This document shows positions 1 to 10,512 of a stretch of 64,000 nucleotides of DNA, in pieces (the stretch's first letter is position 1; each line of letters starts with the position of its first letter). The notes below the pieces were generated by a model. That model ran no database searches. It was not told the DNA's origin and saw nothing but the letters and a program-made list of their open reading frames with translations. Origin of the DNA: Ostrinia nubilalis (taxonomy: Eukaryota; Arthropoda; Insecta; Lepidoptera; Crambidae); assembly GCF_963855985.1 (NCBI RefSeq), contig NW_026973566.1, positions 2,046,001-2,110,000 of the forward strand, in the 5' to 3' direction. Made by a program: the position numbers and the translations under genes.

Positions 1-97
1 TAGTAATTTCTGTGCAATCATATCTACTGTGTATAATATCATGTAGCAACATAGTTTCAAGTTGTATAGGTCTGGATCGAAAGTCAGTTAATTTATA

Positions 98-2655
98 TTA
101 GTTAAGTAACAGTTTGTACGATAAGCGTTTATAGTGACATTTGTAATGTATGTATCGAAGGTATTTCTTTTGTATTCTTTCAAGTACAAGATTGTATTTT
201 TCGTATAAAGGATTCCATATTGTTACAGCATATTCTAGTTGACAGCGAATCAAAGACACAAAAAGGTATCTGAACGTTGAGCTCTGCTTAAACTTTACAC
301 CAGATCTGATGACAAAGCCATACATTTTGAAAGCCTTGTTGACAATATTATTAATATGTATATCAAAGTGTAGTTTACTGTCAAGAGTGATCCCAAGATC
401 CTTAATATTATTTTCCTTCCCAAGGGTAGTACCGCAGAGTGAGTACGAGTAATTACTAATTTTTTTCTTTTTTGTAAACGTTATAGCTTTGCATTTATTA
501 GTACTTAGTCCAAGTTTATTAACATCGCAGTATAAAGATAGTCTATCTAAGTCGTTTTGTAGTTTGGTATGATCATTTGAATTATTGATAGTCCTATATA
601 TTTTTAAGTCATCTGCATACAGAAGAAATTTACTATTGTGAAAACATTTATATATGTCATTAATGAAAAGTACGAATAAAAGTGGCCCAAGAATCGAACC
701 CTGCGGTACACCGGATGTGATTTCAACGCATGTGGATTCAAAACCATCAATTACTACCATTTGAGTTCTATTGGAGACATAGGATTTGAACCACCTCCAA
801 AGATTTCCTCGAATACCATTGAATGCAATTTTTTCAAGTAGGATTTTGTGATCCACCCTGTCGAAAGCCTTGCGAAAGTCAGTATAAATACTATCAATCT
901 GTTTGTTTTCGTCAAGACCTTCAAATAGATCAGTTGTGTAAATAAGTAGATTGGTGACAGTTGAGCGACGTTCCACAAAACCATGCTGTTGTTGCAAGAT
1001 TGAATTATGAAGTTGTGGGTAAATAGCTTTATGGACCAATCTCTCACAAAGTTTCGACAGGGTAGGCAAAATGGAAATCGGACGGTAGTTTTCTATATCC
1101 TTTTTGTCTCCACCTTTGTAGACCGGTACGATTCTTGCGGTTTTCCATATCCTGGGAAACACTCCATCCTGCAAACACTTATTAAATAAATAGCAAATAG
1201 GTTCGTCAATGACGTCGGCTATTTGTCTCAAAAAACAGGCATGAATGTTATCAACTCCAGCACCCTTATTGACGTCAAGTGCCTTAAGCGAGGCATTAAC
1301 TTCATCTTTTGAAATCACAACTCCATTGATCAAAGCACTTGAAGTCATGCTGTCATCTATATTGATGTGTTTAATTTCAAAATTATTTGGTACGTCGGAA
1401 GGCTCGAATACCTACTGGAAAAACGTTGAAAAAAGGTTACATACATCCTTTGGTGAGTTTGCAGTTACTCCCTTATATTATAGTACATTGTGTTTGGAAT
1501 ATCTGAATTCTGGTTACGATTTTTTATGTATGTCCAAAAAAATTTAACATTACTTCTTATACTGTCTTCTACATGCCTCAAGTAATCATTATAACGCCTA
1601 TTAGCCATATCCTTAAATTGTTTTCTGTACAAGGAGAAAATACAATAATTTGTTTCAGTATTATATTTCTTCATTTGTATCCATGCCCGCTGTTTTTTCT
1701 TATATAGGTTTATAAGCGTGGGAGTAAACCAATTTGGGAACAACGAAAACCTGGTAACTTTAGTAGGGACATACTTTTTAATAATATTATGTATCTGTTC
1801 GTAAAAAATAGAGACTGCATCCTCCACATCCCTTCCTGAAAAAACGTTACTCCAGTCAATAATTTTTATTGCATCCCGAATTTTTGTATAGTCAGCATAT
1901 CTGTAGCAATATTTCAAATAGCTTTTGCATTTCTTTTTACCCAGTTCTTCTATAATTGGTATAACTACTTGAAAGGGAGGGTGATATAAGTCGGGCAAGA
2001 CCAGTGGAACATGTACTGATGACGTTTTGCTATTTATGTTATTACTGATGCACAAATCTAACACTTTACCAGTTTTGTTTTTTAATAAGTTCAATTGGTA
2101 GCACTCAAATAAAGTCATGAAATCAAAAATGCATCCTTGTGTTGAGCTAATGTTTGAATTTTGAATAAGTTGTGAGTATGCACCTTTACTTTCCCACTGC
2201 AAATTAGGTAGGTTAAAGTCGCCCAGTACATAAAGGTCAACATCTAAATCGAGTAATGTTTTGCGCAGACTGTCTATATAAGCATGGTATGTATCATAGT
2301 TTTGATTAGGCGGAATATAAACAGCGCTAATAATCAGTGTATGGGTGGCAAAAGTAAGCTGAATCAATAACTGGTCTATGAGAGGCGGGAGGGGCGCGGC
2401 GGCGCGGGCGGCAGGCAGCTCGCGCGCTCCCGCGCAGAGCGCGCGCGACACCGCCACCAGTACGCCGCCGCCATCCCGCCGCCCACAGGCCGACCGGTCT
2501 CGGTCCCTTCTAAATACCTGGTACCTAGGATCGATAAATTCGCTATCAGAGATGTCACTGTGCAACCATGTTTCCGTTAGAATTATTATGTCATAGGTAC
2601 TGGAGATAACATTCGCGTAAAGAGTGTGCAGTTTTGTTCTTATTCCTCTGCAATT
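98..2655 (-). pseudogene. LINE-A ORF2: APE endonuclease plus reverse transcriptase, broken
   Basis: Would nick target DNA and reverse-transcribe the element RNA at the nick. The endonuclease part (2655-1465) shows TETW, GGGVLVAV and GDFNLPNLQW; the RT part (1464-98) shows NYRPISILP, the tract FRKAFDRVDH, GVPQGSILGPLLF and the catalytic YADD (bases 608-619). Breaks seen: a TAA at 2656-2658 where related elements have a Gln codon just before the N-terminal CRGIRTK motif, a frameshift near 1466, and an in-frame TAG at 1412-1414. The longest open pieces are 2565-1465 and 1348-98. A GC-rich block at 2378-2510 lies inside the endonuclease. ORFX ends just upstream. Confidence 0.88.
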
Positions 2656-2680
2656 TTAATAATAAAGTGATAAATAACTA

Positions 2681-3241
2681 TTACTCATTATAGGTGTATC
2701 TTCTTATAAGACGAAAGGCATAATTGTGATTATGAAATATTGAGACATTTGTTACATAGTAGTTAGCTAAACAGATACTGGTGTAAACATACAGCCAATT
2801 TGTGTCTCGTACCCGCCGCAATAGTTCTATTACAATCAAATTGTTACTAAATAGACTAATAGTGCAATATCTTAAAATAAACCTTTTCCATAACAAGTTA
2901 CTCAACCTAAACCTTGCCATATTATTCTTATAATAATATACTAAGTTTATTAAGGCACATAAAGTAGAAATTATTATATTAATACCTAATTTATACAGAT
3001 TAGTTCGGTAGTGTAAATAACAGTGAAGTTTAGAGCCAAACAATCGATTTAATTGTGACAGTGCTTTTAAGTGTTCAACAATTATTAAAAAAATAAACAG
3101 GTTAATTACAATGTTATTACTTAATTCTATTGACATCTTTTTCACTGCGGATTGCAAAAATGGGTGATGTATCTGTCTGGCGAACGAGTACGGTGCCATG
3201 CTTAATCCAGACATGTTTGTAATTATGTTTTTTAGCAGCAT
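2681..3241 (-). CDS. LINE-A ORFX, hydrophobic frame between ORF1 and ORF2
   Basis: Open frame of 186 codons. It starts inside the last 125 bases of ORF1 in another frame and stops just before the ORF2 frame opens. I do not recognise a family. The product is hydrophobic and basic, with likely membrane-spanning stretches such as INLFIFLIIVEHL near residue 46 and INIIISTLCALINLVYYY near residue 90. LINE-E carries a frame of similar size, position and character (59355-60008), and parts of the two can be lined up by eye. The start codon is unknown. It could be a chance open frame, but finding two in the same slot argues against that. Confidence 0.45.
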   Translation of the reverse strand: MLLKNIITNMSGLSMAPYSFARQIHHPFLQSAVKKMSIELSNNIVINLFIFLIIVEHLKALSQLNRLFGSKLHCYLHYRTNLYKLGINIIISTLCALINLVYYYKNNMARFRLSNLLWKRFILRYCTISLFSNNLIVIELLRRVRDTNWLYVYTSICLANYYVTNVSIFHNHNYAFRLIRRYTYNE

Positions 3242-4037
3242 CGCGGCATAAACGAAACAATAGTTTATTTTTAGGGGTTAGGTGTTCATTTAGATAAACT
3301 GTACGCGGGGTACAGTTAATTTCAAGTTGATCAGTACGAACTCCCCGTGCTACCCGCGCTGCGGTGATAATATTATCACGCAATATTTTTGATGCTAATT
3401 TAATAATTACGTTTTTAGGATGTTGATTCTTCTGATCGAAGTGGGGCACTCGATGAGCGGAGAGAATATCCGTAGCGTTGATAGGATGTTTGATGATCAT
3501 ACCAATTTTCTCCATCACATTTATGAGATTTTCGTCGCGGCGCTCAGGTAGGTTTGCGATCTCAATGTTATATTGTCTCGCTTGTTGTTCCATTACTTCA
3601 ATTTTATTATCTAACGCAGCAATCTGGTAGGTAAGGGAGCTGTTAGATAGTGATTTCTCTTCAACTGTTTTCAAACGGCAATCGAAACTATCTTGTCTTT
3701 CGCCGGAGTAACTGAGACTTTTTTCTATTTCATCCAATCGGACATTGATAGTTTTAAGCGAGTCTATAATAGATGAGTTTAACTTTTTCATTTCGGAATC
3801 AAGCGCCGTACTAACAGCATTTTTTATTGTGTTCGAGATAGTTATCTCCAGCTGATTCTTAAACACGTCAAGCTGCTCATTCAATTTCTGTTCAACAATC
3901 TGCACAATTTCGGATTCAGGTTGTTTACGTTTTCGAAGGTGTACAAAACAATCAGTCTCACCGGTATCCGCAGAGCTGTGTATATCTGGGTTTGATGCAT
4001 ATTTCATAGTTTCTGTAGATGGAGGTGTACGCTGCAT
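3117..4037 (-). CDS. LINE-A ORF1, coiled-coil protein with FP-like C-terminal domain
   Basis: 306 residues, apparently intact. A basic stretch RKRKQPE near residue 36 is followed by a long heptad-rich segment (about 40-150) typical of a trimeric ORF1 coiled coil. From about residue 155 (RQYNIEIANLPERR) to the end the pattern matches the domain shared by insect LINE ORF1 proteins and the baculovirus FP (25K) protein: a phrase like I-x-N-L-P, then YLNEHLTPKNK, then KHVWIKHGTVLVR. The inferred role is binding element RNA and forming the particle that brings ORF2 to DNA. The ATG at 4037 is followed by QRTPPST, a common start in such ORF1 proteins. No PHD finger is visible here, unlike LINE-E. Confidence 0.8.
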   Translation of the reverse strand: MQRTPPSTETMKYASNPDIHSSADTGETDCFVHLRKRKQPESEIVQIVEQKLNEQLDVFKNQLEITISNTIKNAVSTALDSEMKKLNSSIIDSLKTINVRLDEIEKSLSYSGERQDSFDCRLKTVEEKSLSNSSLTYQIAALDNKIEVMEQQARQYNIEIANLPERRDENLINVMEKIGMIIKHPINATDILSAHRVPHFDQKNQHPKNVIIKLASKILRDNIITAARVARGVRTDQLEINCTPRTVYLNEHLTPKNKLLFRLCRDAAKKHNYKHVWIKHGTVLVRQTDTSPIFAIRSEKDVNRIK

Positions 4038-4195
4038 TGTAGGTGGACTTCAAAACACAGTGCTCCGATATCACACACACGGAACTGGGCTCTCTCACTA
4101 TTTCGATAAGGTGGACAATAGAATGCACTATTTCACACACACAACTTGATCGCTCATAGATGTACACGACTGCGTAAGATCGACTCCACACGATG
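4038..4195 (-). other. LINE-A 5' leader
   Basis: Sequence upstream of ORF1 on the minus strand. It probably holds the internal promoter, but I see no TATA box or other diagnostic motif. The outer boundary is approximate. Confidence 0.4.
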
Positions 4196-4780
4196 AATGC
4201 TTGTAGCCTAAAAGTGTGCGAGACCCGTTGGACCCCGGAAGAAGAGAGGAACGTTCAGGGTAACGGCTTATAACCGCATGGCTTCCAAGGTACCCACTTT
4301 TCTATCCTTCAAGTAGGAGTCTTTCCGACCTGACATCGCGCAGTTATCTTAACTAGTAGAGTCTTTTAATATTTAGGCTGAGTTTTAAGAAATTTGTAGT
4401 GGCAATAATATTCACCAAACCGAACCTAATTAACGACCCTGAATCCCTTGAGATTGGCACTATCTATTACAGTGGTTATAATATCTTAATTGTTAACTGT
4501 ATATGAGTATACGAGATAAAAATAAATTGTGTCAATTGAGAGGGAGCTGTTTTATTTACATTTTTTAATTTCATACAAGGAACGGTAACTCTTATAAATT
4601 TCTGCAAGCCGGACAACCTCTTTTTCACGTGCAGACAATTCACCATCTTCTCCGTCTGCACCGGTGGCGGTTCAATTCCAGTCACCAAGCCGCCAGGAAA
4701 AAATCCTTTCTTGCACCGATTCATTCGAAAAACTTGCCCGAAAACTCAATAGATGGCGGCAGTGGTTCAATTTGTTTGAA
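4196..4780. other. Unassigned stretch
   Basis: No coding region or repeat that I recognise. Short open frames at 4476-4724 (minus) and 4629-4874 (plus) overlap each other on opposite strands and match nothing I know. Confidence 0.3.
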
Positions 4781-4791
4781 AAGGGTCAAAC

Positions 4792-5572
4792 GTATAAGAG
4801 TGCGCACGGAGTGTGCGTATAAGATTGCGCGCGCACTCTTATACGACGTTTATTTACTGAAGTGTTGTGGGTAAAATAAAATGTCATTTATTATACTTAT
4901 ATTTTATTTTGTGTATTTACAGCATGTCTCGGAGAAAGAAAAACTTCTTCCCGACAAAACAATACGAAGAATAAAGTTGTAAAAGAGTTCAGGTACCATT
5001 TAAAAACATGTACTTTGGATTAACCGCAAAGGGATTGCGTGGGCTAGCTTTTGAGTATGCTCAAGTATATGATATACCAAGCAGGTTTAATGCAGAATCT
5101 AAATTAGCTGGAAAAGAATGGTTGAGGTGTTTTTGAAGAGATATCCTGATATATCATTGAGACAACCAAGTGCTACAAGCGTTGCTAGAGCTATGGAATT
5201 CAACCAGGCACAAGTCGAGAACCTATCACGGAAAATTGGATCGAGTGCTCAGTGTGCCGGCAATGGTGGCATGAACACTGTACTGGCTACTTAGGCCAAG
5301 GACTGTATACGTGCGACTTGTGCATTAAGAATTAATCCGCGCACTCTTATACGACTCAACGCGCACTCTTATACACCTGGGTGTACAAGAGTGCGCAATT
5401 TTCATTTTTTATATATCTTCAGTTCCTACCTTAACTAATAACATAAGCGTGATTTGTTCTTCTATAATTTGTTGACAGATAAACAGAGTTAATAAATAAA
5501 TAAAGTTGATTTTTCTAAATGTAGTATTTTATTTTTTATGGGGTCTCAAAATTAAAGTGCGCACTCTTACAC
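4792..5572 (+). mobile_element. Shrunken pogo/Tigger-like DNA transposon
   Basis: Bounded by inverted copies of a 16-base motif, GTATAAGAGTGCGCAC at 4792-4807 and GTGCGCACTCTTACAC at 5557-5572. Further copies of the GCGCACTCTTATAC core occur inside (about 4830-4845, 5337-5377 and 5388-5398). Between them lie pieces of a pogo-type transposase. The catalytic core is missing, so the element is internally deleted and non-autonomous. Exact ends and target duplication were not resolved. Confidence 0.55.
4924..5335 (+). pseudogene. pogo-like transposase remnant with C-terminal zinc finger
   Basis: Disconnected blocks in different frames. 4924 onward: MSRRKKN after an acceptor-like tract (tttacag). 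5008-5135: a CENP-B/Tigger-type DNA-binding segment with LRGLAFEYA and AGKEWLRCF, followed in a shifted frame by RYPDISLRQPSATS. 5234-5335: a PHD-like finger (CSVCRQWWHEHC, then YTCDLC) ending at a TAA. Insect pogo relatives often join such parts with a DDE nuclease between them; here that nuclease is gone. At least two frameshifts separate the blocks. Confidence 0.6.
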
Positions 5573-5640
5573 CACCTTACCCTATGTGACAAAAAATGAT
5601 TCGGATTACCGGAGTACCGATTTTTATAAAATAATAAAAC
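5573..5640. other. Spacer
   Basis: Short AT-rich sequence between the pogo remnant and the BEL/Pao relic; nothing recognised. Confidence 0.3.
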
Positions 5641-6494
5641 AATATTTTTATATCAACGACCTTTTATCAGGAGTGGACTGGTTAATTGAAGCTATAATGC
5701 TATAATTTAATGAGAACTTACAGAGCAGATAATAATACATCTGATGTGACCATCTACCAGGTTACACTTCAGAGAATGTGCGAAGAAATTACACGACCTA
5801 ATTCCACCAGCCCCCTTCCATCATCAGACGCTGGTTAACGTATCATTCCTACATTGTCGACATTCCACCAGCTTGCACTAAGCGTTTCGATAAACTCTTT
5901 AATAATGCGAACAGGTCGCTGCCTGCTGCTGTCTCTCCTGAGCACTATACCGGACCTTATAGGCACTTACAGGTAGATATCTACCATCTTATACTGCATC
6001 TCACTTAACATCACATGCAATTGCGGTCAAATACCTTTTGCTACCTAGTTCTGCGTTGAGTTTATGAAGTCAATAGAAGACAACAAAATATCAGCTAGTG
6101 CTAAAGTAGTTTTATGAACCTTGATGGAACAGTCCAAGCATTGGGTATTGAATGGAATTTGAGCACAGATTTCAATACAATGTGAATATACCACAAATTG
6201 CAAAACCAACCATGAAACGTAACATTTTATCTGATACATCTGATCAAACTTTTTGATCCCCTTGGCTGGAGCTTAGCGTTAAGTACAGTCATGGCTAAGA
6301 TTCTAATGGAAATAGAATAGAAAGTATTATGTTTCAAAAAAAAAAAACTTTGGCTGATAAAAAACTAGTAAGGAAGGAAAGATAAGTAACTCATTAGAAA
6401 AAGATTGGATTAAGATACGGCAGGATTTGATTCACATTGACAAAATACAGATATAGGTTGGTATACTATCTATAGATAGAGAGAAAAAATACAT

Positions 6495-6730
6495 CATCAT
6501 CATTTCAGCCACAGGACGTCCACTGCTGAACATAGGCCTCCCCCAATGACTTCCACATCGCGCGGTTGGAAGCACATAGTACTTACGCAGAACTGACGGC
6601 CGATGGGGCAGGCAAGGTTATGGAGCGGACACTACGTACCGGAAAACACAGCGTTAGGACATCCATCCACAAGGTGGTCCGACGACCTGATAAAGGTAGC
6701 GGGAAGGCGTTGAATGCAGGCCGAGTAAAA
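6495..6730. repeat. RTE-type LINE 3' scrap, rearranged
   Basis: 6495-6565, read on the minus strand, gives the end of an RTE reverse transcriptase (LGEAYVQQWTSCG, stop, then ATG repeats). 6600-6720, read on the plus strand, gives the preceding part of the same protein (DDLIKVAG region). The two halves therefore sit in opposite orientation, so the piece was inverted or comes from two insertions. It lies inside BEL-4. Confidence 0.65.
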
Positions 6731-7413
6731 ATACAATACACTGAATTTAGCGATGCCTCTGTGAGTGCAATAAACTGCAACCGTTCACTATCAACTAGAT
6801 AAAGGATTTAAAACGAAATTAATTGCTAAAAAACTCAAGTGCTCTCAAAAAACTATTTTTTTTATCACGTCTTGAGCTATGTGGTGCTTTGAGTAAACTG
6901 GATGAAGCAAATGAGAAGAAGTAATGTGAAGAATACCAACCTCACAGATGTTCGAACACTGTGAACAGGTTTTTCTATTGTGATCGCCTAGCTGTCTGGA
7001 GAGACGAATAGGTGGAAATCTATTGTTGCAAACCGCGTCGTGGAGAAATTCGAAAACGTTTATAATAATTAATACTATAATTCATAAGAAAGCTGATACA
7101 GCTCCACATTTTGGATTATCAAGGCGAAACCATTGGCGAGAAAATACGTGCACAGATATTTCAATTGTGCTAAATTGAATGCTACTACCAAAGTACAAAT
7201 AATGGTAGATTTACCAGAACAGCAAGTATCTCAATCTAGACAATTCATGAACAAGGGAGACGATTTTGAAGGACCCTTTTAAATTTTGATGTCCAAGGGA
7301 ACAAAACTATAGAAGCCTATAATATAGTGATATTTATTGTCTGCATGACTACAAAAGCTACCCACATTGAACTCGTTGGTGACATCACTTCCAAATCCTA
7401 TAAGGTTCACACT

Positions 7414-7560
7414 CGATCAACCGGCGTGCAGCGATGGCGACCAGACCTAAATGCATTGTTCGCCATCGCTGCACGCCGGTTGATCGCGTTGGTTTGGCCG
7501 AATCTTAAGTCTAATCGCTATCACTGCACGCCGGCTGATCGCTTGAGATTGCGTTGGTTT
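7414..7560. repeat. Palindromic repeat with perfect 27-bp arms
   Basis: 7414-7440 and 7460-7486 are perfect reverse complements with a 19-base loop. A third, imperfect copy of the second arm lies at 7515-7541. Each rightward arm is followed by a GCGTTGGTTTGGC-like tail. The unit interrupts the BEL-4 integrase relic, so it was inserted or grew there. Family unknown. Confidence 0.75.
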
Positions 7561-7830
7561 GGCTGAACCTATAAAGAAAAAAGAACAGTTTTTATTTGGT
7601 CCAAAACTTATAGGTGCTTTTATACGCTTTGTTGAAGAGTGGCCGGACCTGTGAAGCAACCAGGATAGGAACTTTGTCTGAGCCAGGAGTTTCATAAGGC
7701 CTGGAAATAACTGCAATTTACTGGACAAATAGCGTCAACACTAGGATAGGCACTACATTCCAGTGGCAAGTACAATCCGTGGAGGTCTGCGGAAGGTCGA
7801 TCAAGTACCACCTGAAAAGAATACAGTCAG

Positions 7831-8360
7831 TATTCGCTCATCGTACCTACATACGAAAAGATGGCAACAGTTTTGTATCAGGTTGTTGCATTTTTAAACG
7901 TCTGACCATTACGAGTATGTCCTTTTGATTACAATAATCCTTAAAATACATATAAACTTGTGTCATTCTATAATTGGGGACACACCGATTGTTGCTTACT
8001 GCTCCAAAAGACGTATAGATACATACCTTGTCACGCTGGCAATACACGCATAAGCTGATAAATGAACACATGCGGCTCTGGAAAGATGAAAATTTATCAC
8101 GATAACTACGGTAACGATTCACTGAAGAGAGAGACAGAATTTAAAATGGATCTTGTACTCATAAAGACCGATAATTTTACCACGTGGTAAGTAATCATTG
8201 GGACGAATTTTTGATAAACACACAGTCTTACAGGGGTATTTAGTGCAAAAAGGAGTGGATTGGATACTTAAATGACTGAAACTAAGTTAATTTGTGCTTT
8301 GTTAAGGACTTAATTACATCTAAATAAATGTATCAATATCGGTTTAAAATACAACATCGC
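7831..8360. other. Unassigned AT-rich stretch
   Basis: No gene or recognisable repeat. The open frame at 7847-8122 (minus) has no family features. Confidence 0.3.
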
Positions 8361-8361
8361 C

Positions 8362-8640
8362 AAAAGCTTCGCAAAATATTAGCAACTAGACTTGCACAAA
8401 GATATCTACGTAGAAAATAACGTATCAATTGTTATATATTATAATGCGAATAAAAGCTTCGTGGAAGAATTAGGCATCTAGACTTGCACAAAATTACCAG
8501 CATAATGTGCACAAAAGTTTTGTGGAAAAACTACGCAACTGAACTTGCACTACGATACCCACCAAATAATATCCTAAAATAAGTATGCAACAATAGATAC
8601 GCGAAAATGTTTTTTAAAGTCTTCGTGGAAGATGTACGTA
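8362..8640. repeat. Degenerate tandem repeat
   Basis: A unit of the form AAAAGCTTCGTGGAAGAA, followed by ACTTGCACAAA, recurs at 8362, 8452, 8513 and about 8617 with spacing of roughly 60-100 bases and many mismatches. Similar words (GTGGACTTGCAT) reappear near 10475-10500, beyond the dispersed repeat, which suggests that the repeat inserted into a larger tract of this type. Confidence 0.5.
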
Positions 8641-8704
8641 ACTATTAATATGCTATTCATACGGAACTTTATTAAACAATTAAGTGCAAATGTATTTACT
8701 TCGT

Positions 8705-10347
8705 TTTTAGGGTTCCGTACCTCAAAAGGAAAAAACGGAACCCTTATAGGATCACTTTGTTGTCCGTCCGTCCGTCTGTCAAGACCCTTTATCTCAAGAA
8801 CGCGTGAACGTATCAAGCTGAAATTCACATGAAATACTCAGGTCTATTGTCCCTTTAAGCTGTGAAAATATCAAACTTCTAAGCCAAGCCAATCAAAAGA
8901 TACAGCCGATTATGTCGATATTTTCAACAAATTTTCGACACTCGCAAAGGAATCAAAACCTACAGGATACTTCCCGTAAACTCAGAATCTTGAAATTAGG
9001 CATAAAGCATTGTCATATAATGCAAATATAGGAAAAATTGCGAAAATTAAATTTTTTTAGTTATATAATATAATAAAAATATTTTAATAAAATGAAACTT
9101 ACTACCTTATTTCTCACGAACAAATAAAGGTATCAAATTGAAATTTATACCAAATACCTAGATCTATTGTCCCTTTAAGAAGTAAAAAAATCAAACTTCT
9201 AAGTTAACGCGATCAAAAGATACAGCAGTTTATACCGACACCTTAGACGAATTTCCGTCACACGCTAGGGAATCAAAACCTACAAGGTACTTCCTGTGAA
9301 CTCAGAATCTTGAAATTCGGCACGAAGCAACGTTATATAGTACAGATAAAGGAAAAATTGCGAAAATGATAAATTTGAAGTTATATAAAATTTAAAATAT
9401 TATTTTTGCTTACATGACATAAAATATTTTTTTAATAATTATAAACTTACTACCTACCCTTTTTCACATGAACGCGTAGAGATATTAAAGTTGAAATTCA
9501 TATCAAACACTTCTTAAATCTAATTGCCTCTAAACTGTGAGAAATTCTAAATCAACGCAAAAATTCAAAACGCTGAGGTAGGTACCTACCTATAATGCAA
9601 ATATAGGAAAAATAAATAAATAAAAAATAATCATACCGCATATTTTTTTTTTATAAAACTCCGGACTTTGACGTAATTTTGGTTTAAGTGAAATGAATGG
9701 TGTCCATTGGCATAGCTACAGGTTTTACCTTAGAATACTTGTTTTATATTTGTAGATAGTTACCCTGCCTAAAAAAAAACCCTAGCTACGCCAAAGCTAG
9801 CGTTATTTGATAAGGATCAGATATAAACACAAAATAATCTTGCGTGCATACCAATGTTATTTATACCATTTTGCAAGGGGAAAGGGATTTGTGGTTAGCC
9901 CTGACTACTTAAGGACAGGAAAAAATCAAATGATACCGCGAGCTAACTACGAACAGCGCCATCTATTGACAACCGTGCGAACTACGTAGTGTCGTTGCTC
10001 GGTGATAGGTGTTGCTGATTGCAGCTCATTGTTACAATACTTTTTATTAAAATCGGATTTTATTCCGGAGGTTTTACAATTTCTTACTACTTTCGCAAAT
10101 CATTACAAATGAAGAAAGGAATTTACGGTGTGGTACCCTCAATGTACAATTAGATTTCGAGCGATACCACTTTTGGGCATTCTCCTTTTAAGTAGTTACT
10201 TTCCCCATTGTAATGTTATGAATTTCATTTTGCAATAAAAATACCATAGTTATGACTCGATTGTCGTAATGAACGAACTTTGTAAACCTTGCAGGTTTGT
10301 ACGGAACCCTCGGTGCGCGAGTCCGACTCGCACTTGGCCGGTTTTTG
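8705..10347. repeat. Common lepidopteran dispersed repeat with tandem core
   Basis: Starts with TTTTTAGGGTTCCGTACC and a CCGTCCGTCCGTCTGTC tract and ends with GAGTCCGACTCGC, then CTTGGCCGGTTTTT. From memory, both ends are very common in lepidopteran genomes; I do not know the accepted class. The interior holds about three diverged copies of a 300-350-base unit, starting near 8800, 9116 and 9466, each with words such as TCAAACTTCTAAG and AATCAAAACCTACA. No convincing coding frame. Confidence 0.6.
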
Positions 10348-10512
10348 TTATGGAAATTTAGATATTTTAATGTTGCAATATTTTACATAATTTCTTCATT
10401 TTTAAGAGAAAAATTATGAAAAAAATTGACAATATGTATTACCTCCTCCTCGATTTTTTAGTGCAATAAAAAAAATATCGCACAAGTGGACTTGCATACT
10501 TCTTCCAGGGGG
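10348..10512. other. AT-rich spacer before BEL-3
   Basis: No coding signal. It resembles the degenerate tandem tract at 8362-8640 in its last 40 bases. Confidence 0.3.

Larger units (their letters stand above)
1..4195 (-). mobile_element. LINE-A, non-LTR retrotransposon (Jockey/CR1 superfamily)
   Basis: Three coding frames lie in the order expected on the minus strand: ORF1 (4037-3117), a hydrophobic ORFX (3241-2681) and an endonuclease/RT ORF2 (about 2680 down to 98). The RT end runs close to the window edge, so the 3' end is at or outside base 1. The 5' end is placed near 4195, where the leader runs into sequence I do not recognise; no target duplication can be checked. The clade (Jockey, Daphne or CR1-like) is uncertain. 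ORF2 is broken at several points, so this copy should not move by itself. Confidence 0.85.
5640..7830 (+). pseudogene. BEL-4: decayed BEL/Pao pol relic
   Basis: Only short matches survive, in changing frames but in the right order. Near 6150, LGIEWNLSTD resembles the segment between RT and RNase H. Near 6245, LFDPLGWS is followed by AKILME, the characteristic BEL/Pao connection motif. Near 6745, FSDAS is the RNase H start. At 7327-7400, TTKATHIELVGDITSK is the integrase core. Near 7610-7700, FIRFVEEW and NFV-like pieces come from later in the core. Near 7785-7815, IKYHLKR closes the core. An RTE scrap and a palindromic repeat interrupt it. Many stops and indels make it old and dead. Confidence 0.65.

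Noticed and set aside
2378..2596. 72-codon open frame on the plus strand
   Set aside because: It lies opposite the GC-rich block of the LINE-A endonuclease; high GC removes stop codons by chance.
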